Below are positions 40,953 through 52,900 of a stretch of DNA of 64,000 nucleotides, piece after piece. The notes under the pieces were generated by a model. The model was not told the origin of the DNA. It did no database searches and saw nothing but the letters and a program-made list of their open reading frames with translations. The stretch's first letter is position 1. Every line of letters starts with the position of its first letter. Source of the DNA: Atrina japonica (taxonomy: Eukaryota > Mollusca > Bivalvia > Pterioida > Pinnidae); the NCBI GenBank assembly GCA_030159075.1, contig BROG01000517.1:443501-507500 (forward strand), read 5' to 3'. Both the position numbers and the translations under genes were made by a program.

Positions 40953-43900
40953 GGGGGCGGGGGGGGGGCTAAACCAACTTAACACACACGAGAGAAGTGG
41001 GGGGGCTAAACCAAATTAAAACACACACACGCGAGAAAAGTTTCTTGTCACCTATGCCGATCTTTGCCAAAAAAGTGTGGGGGGGGGTACTTAGCCGCCC
41101 CTAGCCTCCAGCTCCGACGCCTATGTAATGCATGCTATATTTTAACAGTTCAAAATAAAATTTTGTTCGATAATCTGTGTATATCTACATCCACCCTAAC
41201 TCAGTAGTGCATTTTTCCAAACGACAACTGTATACATGTTTTTTTTGTTGTTATAAAATTGGTAAAATATACATGTAAGCATTGATATCCCCGATGTTTG
41301 ATAATAGATTCCATATCAATTTTTTAATTAGCAATATATATATAACTAGATACAGTTCTTGACTTACGCGTATATCTGTGTACATAGGAATGTGAGTTTT
41401 ATCTCTTGAGGCGATTTATGACCCCGTCACTATGGATACCCCTGTTCACCCAGACTTGATGTTTTGTCCCTGTTATGTAATTGCTTTGATCTGCGGTCTT
41501 CAACGAGGAGCCATTATAACTGTAAGTTGGTCAAGTAATGTTGACTCTGATTAACGAAGATGATTCTTCGGGGGGGGGCAATAGATTTTTTTAAAAACAC
41601 ACCAGATTTGGATTAACTGTACTTTAAAATTTAGTCTTAAACGCTAAGATGCTCACAGACCTAGCCTTGTTTATTGCGATAGCTCTTTTTATAGCTCTGA
41701 AAATTACATAGAGATATATTTAGTTTAATAATTTTTTGTTTTTGATATTTTGTTTTATTTATAGGTCTACACGGTAGTTCTTGCACTTTAATAAGTGGGG
41801 CAAATGTCTTGAGTGAAAAACCACCCTCTACGCTTAAACTTTATTTTCATTTTTTTTTTCAATTTGTCAATATATGTTGAAATACAAATCATGAAAAAGC
41901 CAAACTAAAAAGTCAAACTGATGGAGACGTCACAAAAAGGCTAAACTAAAATTTTGGCCTATGCTCGACACTTGAGGGTTCTTCATTGAGCCGACACCTA
42001 TTGTGACACGGGGCCAATCGTCTCCGGGCGAAGTTTAAATCCATGATCCTCCACATGCATTGCGGTATCTTATCCCCACAATAAACTCCATGCCTCTCCT
42101 TGAAAATTCCTTGATTTGTACCTTATAAGTGTGTCTTTGGCCGGAATAAAGACAAGTCGCAATGTGATAAGCAACTCTGTGAAGTGGGCTTTTATATCTT
42201 ACCATTTCTGCGAAGCAAACACAGTTGGATCATGGAGAAACAGATTACCTCATCGGGCTCTCAACGAAATATTTTTAACGATTAAAAGGTCAGAATTCAA
42301 TCAATGTCTGGAGGTTTATAGTTTCAAAAATAAAACTGATGAATTCCGTCAATCACACATCAGGTGACACGAAATATGCTACGGCATCATTATACTGCCT
42401 GCACTATCAAAATGATTGGTTGAAAGATGACTGAAAGAATTGACTATTATGGCGTAAAGGATGTACGCCCCTACCTCACGAATACGAAAGGAGTTTTTCA
42501 TGCATTTTAACGCGTATTCATCTTACCAATATATTGCTATGCTATCAGTATATCTATTCTGAATCAGTCTGGAGAAATTCTTTTCTGCAACTTGTAAATA
42601 GTTTTTTTAAAACTTGGAAATTAAATTCAAAAAGTTCTTAACAGAGAATCACGGAGAATTTTAGATTTTTATTATTATTATTTCATTTGTACTTTAAAAT
42701 TTTTACGTGTGTAATATATTTCACACAGATGCTACGTTTGTTTATCGTTGTTTAACGTCCCACTAAAGAATATTTCAGTCATATCGAGACGTCACCCAAA
42801 ATTTGCATATGCTCGGCACTTTACGACCATTGAGCAGTAAAGGTTCTTTAACATGCCGACACCTACTGTGACTGACATGATGGACATTAAGAAAATATAT
42901 TATCAAATGCATAACATGGAATCTATTTTCTGTCATACAAGATATTAAATTCATATATCCTTTTTAATTTTTAGTATTTTTTATGATTACCACAATGTTT
43001 TTTTTCGATATGCCCCTCTGATAATGAAGGCATACAGTCCTTATATACACTCACATCATCCGAGTTATCTTTTGACAGTGATTTATGACGCTGTCGATAA
43101 GGTTCAAGTTCAAGTAAGGATACCCGTTCACTCAGAATCGATATTTTGTCCCTGTTATGTAATAGCTTTGGTCTGCGGTCTTGATCGAGGAGCCATATTT
43201 GTAACTTGGTCAAATAATGTGGATTCTGTTTAACGATAGTGGATCTTCGGGGGAGGCAGCAATAGAATTTTTTTTTTTCGAAAAGAAATATGTAGAGCTT
43301 GGATCAGTCGTTTCTTTAAGATTTAAATATCAGAAAAAAAATATTCTTGACTTACTCATGTTTTGGGAATCTATATTGAAGTTAAGAATCTTTTTAACAA
43401 TATTGCCACAGTTTTTCAGACTGAGTAGGAAGTATAAAATAATTAATTTATCAAAACGATTTTTTTTTAAAATTAACTGTCAGCGATCGTTTTCCTGATT
43501 AATATACTGCGAATATGACTCGTCAGAAATACTTTAAAAGTTATAATTTCATCAAATATAAATCACAGAACTGCCATTTTGTATTTACCTCCTCCCAGTA
43601 AAGTAAAATTTTACAACATGACAGAACAATCTCAGCCGTTTACGGTTTGGGATTGTGGGTATAGTTCCAATCCTTTGAATTTTAATACCCGAGATCATTT
43701 TTTGTCCAATTAATGAACTCGACTCCTTTGGTGTGAATAAATCTACAGTTCGTTTATCATAGTTTTAGTTTTGTTTACGGTGACATATCTTTATTTTTAC
43801 TCCGAGAATTAATCAAGGTCATTTTGGTTTTTATAATTAGATTACATGGGGATAAAGCAAAATTAATTTTTAAAACGGAAAATTCCATCAAAGGCAAACA

Positions 43901-46900
43901 ATCTCACTCTCCCAGAGTAACAAATATAAAAACATAAATTAAATGAGGTTGGTCTGGAAATATATCATTTAGTTTCAATTGTTTCTCTCTCAACTAACGA
44001 TATATATATATATATATGACCCACAGAGCTTCATGAATTGATACGATGATTGACAGACAAACCGCCAAACTAAATTACGTGTACAGGTAGGGGCGGGGTA
44101 AAATAATCACCTGAGGGTAATACGTGGACGAAAAAGGCGGGATTTCATGACTTCAGGTAATGAAAGCCATATCAAATATCATGTGTTAGAAGATTATTTT
44201 TTTTATAATCAAAAAATAAGAACTTGTCTGCACAAGGGACCAACAGGTCAAGTATGAAAATGACCATCGTATTCCGATATCGGTATTTCTCATATTGCTC
44301 TATTTTTTCTCAGCTTCGAAGCGGGTCGATGTTTGTATCTGTAAGCGTTTTTTTTTTAAAGAATGAGACTCGCGTCACTTATTTGTGCGATAAAGCATTA
44401 TTCTCAAACGAACAGTTTTTTGATAAATATTTAGAAAAACTAGGTTGCGTAACTAAAAATAATTCTTTCTGTTGCTAGTTGGCGAACTCCTTGTTTTAAA
44501 TCAGGTTGAAACTGGCGAGACTTTAAGTCGCGTTAGAAAAAAGTCAAATTATGATGAATATGCTAATGATTCGAGATACAGTACTTCAGCATTGTAGTCA
44601 AACTTATGGTAGGTTACAGAAAATAAACGTACTTTTGCTCCGTGATAACACGTTCACATTGATTATGAGTTGGCAGTTTCAGCAGAATAAATTGTTTTTA
44701 AGTCCAGTATAAAACACATTTGATGTTAACTATCCACATTATACTAATTCAGAATGTTAACTTATGCTGACAAATAATACTTTAACAGACCACGCTGGAC
44801 TGGAATTTTCCAAGTAATGTTAACAAATGTAAAGTAATGATAACCTAATTAATCATCGATATAATTTAAGTTGCTCACAGCCGCGAACTGCGGCGATAAA
44901 TTTTTCCATCGCAAACTGCCGCGATGATTTTTTTCCATCGCAAACTGCGGCGACCCGCGTTGAGCTCAATAGCCTGATCGCGTATCCGCGGCGAATTTAT
45001 TGAGCAAGATTTATATGACCACCGCGATGACGTGACTTTTGCGGAATCCGCGTGGCCCGTACTGTAGTAGTCAATTCATCATATTGTAGATCTACGATTG
45101 ATAAAAAAAAACACTGATCCAAGGGTCTATGGTAGTAGGCCTATACGGTCTTACGGGTTACCAGTAGGCAATGTGTAACACAAACAAAGTTAGGCCTATT
45201 CGATCTCTCGACTCAAGGAAGCAAGTTTACCGTAGATTCTACTTATCTTTTGTGAAAAGTTGTCAAGAAGATCTATCGACAGAAAATTCCAAGAATGAAA
45301 GAAAACAAAGCATTGTAGCCTAGCGCTTTGCTTACAGACTACAGTAGTCAGTACTCAGTATTTTCCAGTTTGTATTAAGAATGTGATTGCCGCAGTAACA
45401 TGGCACCAGCGATAAAAAGAGAAGAAACTACCCACTGTAGCTATTTATAGCCTATGCAACAGCAGTGGGGTTTCCTGGTTTGTCAAGTGTACTTTGTTTC
45501 TAATATGTATGGTCCTCGACGAAAATAAATGAACGCTGTCTGTAGACCGTCAAAACATCCGGAAGTAGTATCTCCTTAGCAACGACGTAATACATGGACG
45601 TGTTGTTCATATGAAAAGTTGTTTGTTTATATTGAACGCAGCTTTGGACAAAATTTTCCTTTGAACACAAAATAGTTAATGAACATATACAACAGAGTGT
45701 GGAATATCTTTCTTGTCCAAGGCTGTGCTCATACTTCATTTTACCCCCCAAATGCTAAAAAATAGTATAAAATAGATAAAATATTGAAAATATGCATATT
45801 TTAATGTCGATTTTAAGACACTTTCCAGACAAGGAAACTTTTGTTTTCCGTGTGTATGTAAAGTGCTAATCTTAAACTTCATAATGTGTACAACCATGAA
45901 CTTTACAAGGAATACTTAATTTTCATTTTATTGGTGGGTATATAGGCATCTCTATCATATATAGTCCTTTGATTAAATTCCTAATTCAAAAGACCTAGAC
46001 CCCAAAAGTGTGTTAAAAATCTCTACAGACTAAAAGACAATCATAACTGTGACTTGACTTATGTTGTCAGTTCTGTGGGTTGGTTGGGCTATTGCCATCA
46101 CTCTCTGTCCGTCGTCTGTCCAATTGTCTGTCCATCTGTTCACATTTGATATTTCTTTTGAGGTGCTGACCAAATGTTGTTACTTTGTTACCGATCCATC
46201 ATCTGTGATGCTACCAGAGGGGATGATAACTTAGTTTAAATAGATTCCTTGGAGAAATATATACAAAAACGTTCTAGAGAATTGCTGAATGGATTAAAAC
46301 CCAGCAGGGCATGAATAATTCTTTTGAGGTGCTGACCAAGTGTTCTTATTTTGGTGCTGATCTTCATTCAAAATGGCTGCCATAGAGGGACTTTAGTTTT
46401 ACAAGTATTCACTAAGTTTATTTTCTACCTGTAGACAGTGTATACATAAACTTACCTGTAATTCCCCCTTTGGCACCTTACTGAAGCCTAGCTTGATATT
46501 AAAGTTATTGTGTGTGCACACAGATTCACTGATGTTGTTTAAAGTAAAAGTACTTCGTTATGATACCATAAAATTTGTTCAAGGGACATAGAAATTGGTT
46601 TGATGCAGGCAAAAAATTGTTATATATGAAATTCATTATCTATTAAATATTTTTTAACTAAGAATATATAGAGGTGCAGTCCAGAATGATATAATAATTC
46701 AATATGTGCATGAATTTGTATAAACCAAGTTCGTAATATTCAAGTCTGACTGTATATTGTTTTTTTGTGGAGCTGGTACCTATGATCTGACATGCACATT
46801 ATTTGTAGAGCTGGTAACCATAATCTGTAGAGCTGTTAGCCATAATCTGACAAACACATTTCGAGCAGAGCTGGTAACCATGAACTGCCATACACATTTT

Positions 46901-49900
46901 TTGTAGAGCTGGTGCCTATGATCTGACAAACACATTTTTGTAGAGCTGGTAGCCATTATCTGACATACACATTTTTTGTAGAGCTGGTAGCCCTTATCTG
47001 ACATACACATTTTTTTGTAGAGCCAGTAGCCATTATCTGACTAACACATTTTTTGTATAGCTGGTAGTTTTTACCTGACATACACATTCCTTGTAGAGCT
47101 GGTAGTTTTTACCTGACATACACATTCCTTGTAGAGCCGGCAGCCATTATCTGACATACATTTTTTGTTGAGTTGGTACCCCTTATCTGACATACACATT
47201 TTTTGTAGAGCAGTTAGCCATTATCTATACACATTTTTTGTAGAGCTGGTAGCCATTATCTGACACACATTTTTTGTAGAGCTGGAAGTCTTTATTTGAC
47301 ATACACATTTTTTGTAGAGCTGGTAGCCAGTATCAGACATACACATTTTTGTAGAGCTGGTAGCCATTATCTTCCATACACATTTTTTGTAGAGCTGGTA
47401 GCCATTATCTTCCATACACATTTTTTGTAGAGCTGGTAGCCATTATCTATACACATTTTTTGTAGAGCTGGTAGCCGTTATCTGACATACACATTTTTTG
47501 TAAAGCTGAAAGTCTTTATTTGACATACAAATTTTTGTAGAGCTGGTAACCAGTATCTGACATACACATTTTTTGTAGAGCTGGTAGCCATTATCTTACA
47601 TACACATTTTTTGTAGAGCTGGTAGCCTTTATCTGACATACAAATTTTTTGCAGAGCTGGTAGCCATTATCTGACATGCACATTTTTTGTAGAGCTGGTA
47701 GCCATTATCTGACATACACATTTTTTGTAGAGCTGGTAGCCATTATCTGACATACACATTTTTTGTAGAGCTGGTAGCCCTTATCTGACATACACATTTT
47801 TTGTAGCTGTTATCCATTATCTGACATAGACACTTTTTGTAGAGCTGGTAGCCATTATCTGACATACACATTTTTTGTAGAGCTGGTACAGAATGCAGAT
47901 GACAACAGTTATCCTGATGAATTGTTCCTTGAAGACAACAAAGAATGTCCAACAGTGAAATTTATGATGACAAGTGATGGGATAGTGGTTCTCAACAATG
48001 AGATTGGTTTTGAAGAAAAGAACATACGTGCTTTGTGTGACGTGGGACGGAGCACAAAGGGAAAACACAAAGCAGGATACATAGGTAGAAATGTCACTCA
48101 CACACTTAAGTCCTTTATGACGTCAAGGTGTCAATTAACAAATATAGTTGAATCACATGCCGAAATCGGAAGAGTAAAAATTCCAGATATGTTAATGTTG
48201 AACAGCCAGTTCGGATTTTTATGGATAGAAAAATATGTTAATTAAAATTTCAGTATCTCAAAGTCCAGATATCTCAAAGTATAGGGACAGTCCTATGAGT
48301 TTCCAGATAATGAAATTCCACTAAATATATATGCCAATATTGTTATTGTTATTTTAAATATATATAACAGGATTTTTTCAGTTCGGTTTATACCTGAATT
48401 TTAGCTGTATTTTCAATTATAGCTCATAGTTTTCCCCCAGAATTTTCAAGAGAATTCCCAATTCAATCTCCTGAAATCTTTTCCAGAATTCTTATATTGT
48501 ACATTCATTATAAAATAAAAAAATCAAATCATTGGAGTATTGAAAGCTTCTGACCCTTTCAGTATCGATCATGTCTTGAACATTTTTATGATCCTCACAG
48601 CCAGATCATGTGTTTTCTTGTCCTTGTGTTGAGGCAAGTTGAAAGGTGAGTAGAGACAAGGCCTTTTTAGTTGTTATGAACCCAATCTAATTAAAAACCA
48701 ATCTCTAAATGCTCCAATTTTCTGATATGTCGTGTATAGGATATAACGCATTCAGCTTTGATGTCATGTGTGGATGACGTTGTAGGTGTGTAATTTTTAT
48801 GGGTTGTTATGTAAGAACAATTTATTATGGGTTTAATTCAACTTTTCATCGAGGGCTATCCTGTTAACAGTGAAGAGGTCATGGAGATTTCATTTGTAAA
48901 ATATAGTCCAACTCAAGAACTTAACTTTTACAGAAAAGTCAAATATTTTGGTGTAAATGAAATTAAATCTAGTTTCAATAATCATTAAATGAAATACCAC
49001 ATACAGCTATTGTAAATCGAAATAATTACATATCGATGATACCAACATGAAGCTGGTGTAATTTCTGTTGAAATCTCAAGAATATGTATGTTTTCTAGTC
49101 CACGGAAAAAGGGTCGTTTCTGCTTGTTTTTTAGTCTCCATAAGTCTGGTGACATTTTGAGATTTGTCATCTAATGTTGTCCGGCTTGGTGTGGATGTGC
49201 ATTTTGCATAAACTGTTGCACAATTTAAATTTCTTCTCAAAAAGCCACTAAGTCTTTTAAACTTGGCATGACTGGTTCTGTCCTTTGCCAAAGGCTCGGC
49301 ATACAGAGTAAAACTCCATGATTTTTAGGATGAGACTGAGGTCCAGTGTCCCAGTAGGCGTGGCACGTAAATAATTGTCACTTCATTTGGTGTGTGATGT
49401 TATGTTTAACTGTGTTGACATGATAGTCTCAGTTAACCAGTAAGAATTTATCTCTTGTTAAGTCACCAAGTGATATCTGGGCCTGGCACCATGAAACTTG
49501 AGAATTTTTTTTTTCATAAATGTTTAATTGATTGTTAATTAGAGTTAATTGGGATAAGAAATAAGATAAACACATGCCTTCTCTGTCTGTTAAAATGATT
49601 AACTTTTTTTCAGGTCAGAAAGGTATCGGGTTCAAATCAGTATTCAGGGTTACAGATGGACCAGAAGTACATTCTAATGGATACCACATCAAATTTGATG
49701 TCAACTCAGGACCCACTGGTTACATTTTGCCACATTGGTGTGAAGATGTGGAGGCAGAGGAAGAGTAAGTTTGCTCTTAAAACATTCTAAAATGCTTGTG
49801 AGTGTTTGCCTATCAAATGTGAGGCAGCTGAACCGATTCCGAGTCAGGCTATTACCTAAAACTTGACTGAAAGGTCTGCTGGGGGCATCTAGTGTTTGGA

Positions 49901-52900
49901 TCGTCCATCCCTCTGTCTGTCTGTTTGTTTGTGATTTTGTTTGTCTGTCCGTAATTCTGTCCCACTTACATATTAAGTGCAATATTTCAAGCTTGGATTG
50001 TGACACAGTAACCATCAGTTCATCTAAGGGTTGTTCACACTTCACTGACTTCACATGCCCCTGGGATGAGGTAAGGTCAAAATGTAGGACATTGCAAAAA
50101 TTGGTTGGGACAGAGGGCATTTGTGTTTCACAGACACATCTTGTTTTTTTTAAAGTAATGACTGGATTTTTAGTTGTGCCTAGCATAAAATTTCTAGGAA
50201 TTTGTAGGTATTGGTATTAGTTGATAATCCAGGTTATGATAAAGAACCCTACTTGCATTTGTGTATATTCATAGCATAGATCAGAATGTATGGCCATTTG
50301 TCTGTTGATGGTAACACTATAGAAGGCTTTGCATGTTAAAAAGCCCTCCCTGCATTGGCATAAGTTCATAGCATAAATCAAAAAGTGTGGCACTTCTTTG
50401 ATAGATGATATAGGAATTACAATCTTTCTTTAGATGAATGCAGACCTGAATTTTTTAAATTCACCATTTGGGCTTCTGGGGTCACTCAGCACTAATCAGT
50501 GTTTTTCCAGCCCCTGTTGGAACCTAAGCTGATTTTGTGAGAAAATTTGCCAGTTTACTTGAAAATAAGCTGGTGGTCTCTTCTCAGATACATCATAACC
50601 AGGTTCTCTCCTCCACCATTTAAAATGGCCATCAACATATTACTGGGAAATTTTTGAATGTGTCATAAAACACATTTTATTTTTAATAAATATGAATTAA
50701 TTATTCAAAATAATTTTCACTTTACTTTTCTTTTTTTTTTGATAGATGGAAAACAAAGATTGCACTTCCTTTGAAAGACGAGATGAAAGCTCATTTCAGA
50801 TCACTGGCAGCTCGATTCAACGATATTCATCCATCTCTGTTGCTGTTTTTAAACAGATTACATCAGATCATCATTGAGAATCAGGTATTTATTCCTCTGT
50901 AAAATGAGATTTAATGAAATATGTTCATTCTAACCTAATTAGAATTACATTACTGATTCATAAGTCATTCAGATGATTGCTATTTTAAAGTGTAGACCAC
51001 CTGCTGATATTTTTAAATCTTAGCATTTTCAAGAGTCTTAACTGAAATAACATTAGTCAAGAATCTTAACTGAAATGGCAGGAGTGAAAAACATTGGTCA
51101 AGAATCTTAACAAGAATGATCGGAGTAAATAACAAATGTTAAGAATTTTAATTGAAATGGCAGGAGTAAATAGCTAAGGTCAGGAATCTTAACTGAAATG
51201 GCAGGAGTAAATAGCATAGGTCAAGAATCTTAATTGAAATGGTCGGAGTTAATAACAAAAGTCTAGAATCTTAACTGAATGGCTGGAGTAAATAGCATAG
51301 GTCAAGAATCTTAATTGAAATGGCCGGAGTTAATAACAAAAGTCTAGAATCTTAACTGAATGGCTGGAGTAAATAGCATAGGTCAAGAATCTTAATTGAA
51401 ATGGCCGGAGATAATAACAAAAGTCTAGAATCTTAACTGAATGGCTGGAGTAAATAGCATAGGTCAAGAATCTTAATTGAAATGGCCGGAGTTAATAACA
51501 AAAGTCTAGAATCTTAACTGAAATGGCAGGAGTAAATAGCATAGGTCAAGAATCTTTGAATTATGATTGTAGGTGGAAAATTCAACACAAGCAATGAGAA
51601 GGAAAAATCAAGGAAACAACATAGTGGAAATACAACACAGTGATGGTACAGATAAATGGCTTGTGGTCAAGAAAATGTTAGATGCCTCAAAGATTTCTTT
51701 GCAGGTAATGTTTGAAAATGAAATGCACTGTTAATGATTCTGTATGAAATGATTCATTATCATCTCTGATATCAAATAGAGCAATTTTATTCAAAACATT
51801 GAGAAATTTGATGCACAAAAGTTCTAATTATAAATTTTTTATAAGGAGTGTAGAAAAACAAAGTTGTTAGGGACGTTGTCAATCGTTCGAAACATCGAGA
51901 AATTCGACCCATTGAAGTTTGACTCACTAAAGATCTACTGTATGGTTTTTTTTTTAAATCCTTTAATGAGAAATTAATAACTTTGAATGGAGAAACGGCT
52001 GTTTCTCTTACTTCCTCTGTGTGTTTATGCGAAGGTGTTGAATTATCATGTTAGAAATATTGCCTTGTAAATTGTAAATGGGAACATTAGGAACATTAAA
52101 TGAGAGAAAATTTGTGAATTTAAATGTCAAACGAACTGTTAAGTCAGCACAAATGAGTAAATATTCTATCATTTCCTCTTTATTGCTGCACGTATTAAAA
52201 TCCTTCAAAATGTTTTGAATAGAAAAGTGACAAAATTACACTCTATCCCATCTGCATTAAAAATACTGGTATCTTTATTTACAATAATTGGTTTCGGTGA
52301 AAACATAGAAATGCTATCTAGAAAAACACAGCAGACAAGCATGTTGAAATAACAAAGCTCTTCATCTGAATTTGAGTCACATTTGAAGTACCAATGTACC
52401 TAAGGATCACACAGACCTCAAACCATGGGGTGGATTGATTTTGACAAAAATTGTCATTTCTTCAATTTTTGTTTTCTAAGGCAAAGTCTGGTGTAGAAGT
52501 AGAATCCACAGAGATTGCTCTGGCATTTCCACTAAAACCCCAGGGCCAGAAAAATATGTCAGTGGTGAGTTAATTTGTTTAATATTGTCAATGTATTGAA
52601 TACTTTCATTTCTTAATTTTAAAACATGCAGTCAGTTTGTCATGTTTTTTTTTTTTTGTTTTTTTTTTTTTAAAATAAGTTTGAAGGGGATAAATTCTGA
52701 CTGTCAATATGTTATAAATGCTTAAAAGTTATTTTTGTAATTTTAAAGAATGAACTGTATGCAGGGGAGTATTTGACACATGTTGTAATTATAAATTCTT
52801 CAGTTTTTAAAATCTGAAAAAATTAAACCTATATATATCAATATCAATAATAATCATACATTACCATTTTAGCATTTGCCGCCTAAGCAACCAGTTTTTG

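Larger units (their letters stand above)
39310..43260 (+). repeat. direct repeats inside the 7.2-kb element
   Basis: 39310-40470 and 40735-42450 share long blocks: TGATTTCGAATCTGAAAATA, AATCTGTGTATATCTACATC, TTTTGTCCCTGTTATGTAA, GAGGAGCCATTATAACTGTA, CAGGTGACACGAAATATGC. A third, shorter copy lies at 43060-43260. This is an amplified internal module, not a gene. Confidence 0.8.
37876..45064. mobile_element. 7.2-kb TIR transposon in intron 13
   Basis: The first 43 bases (CAGTACGGGCCACGCGGATT ...) are exactly mirrored at the right end, with TA at 37874-37875 and 45065-45066 as probable target duplication. CpG-rich subterminal repeats built on CATCGCAAATCGCGGCTG lie at 37960-38100, and related words at 44880-45000, as in transposase-binding regions. 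No transposase frame is visible, so it appears non-autonomous or eroded. The interior has two or three direct copies of a ~1.5-kb block and two smaller MITEs. Confidence 0.75.
36367..47880 (+). other. intron 13 (11.5 kb)
   Basis: The longest intron, placed inside the ATPase domain. In order it holds a foldback hairpin (36574-36730), a plain stretch to 37.87 kb, the 7.2-kb TIR element (37876-45064), a stretch without recognised features except a repeat near 46070-46390 (CTGTCCGTCGTCTGTCC, GAGGTGCTGACCAA twice), and the splice-site-bearing array (46765-47880). Confidence 0.85.

Noticed and set aside
49076..49291. - strand frame reading AKDRTSHAKFKRLSGFLRRN
   Set aside because: Somewhat protein-like but short, no partner exons and no recognised family; not enough to report as a gene.
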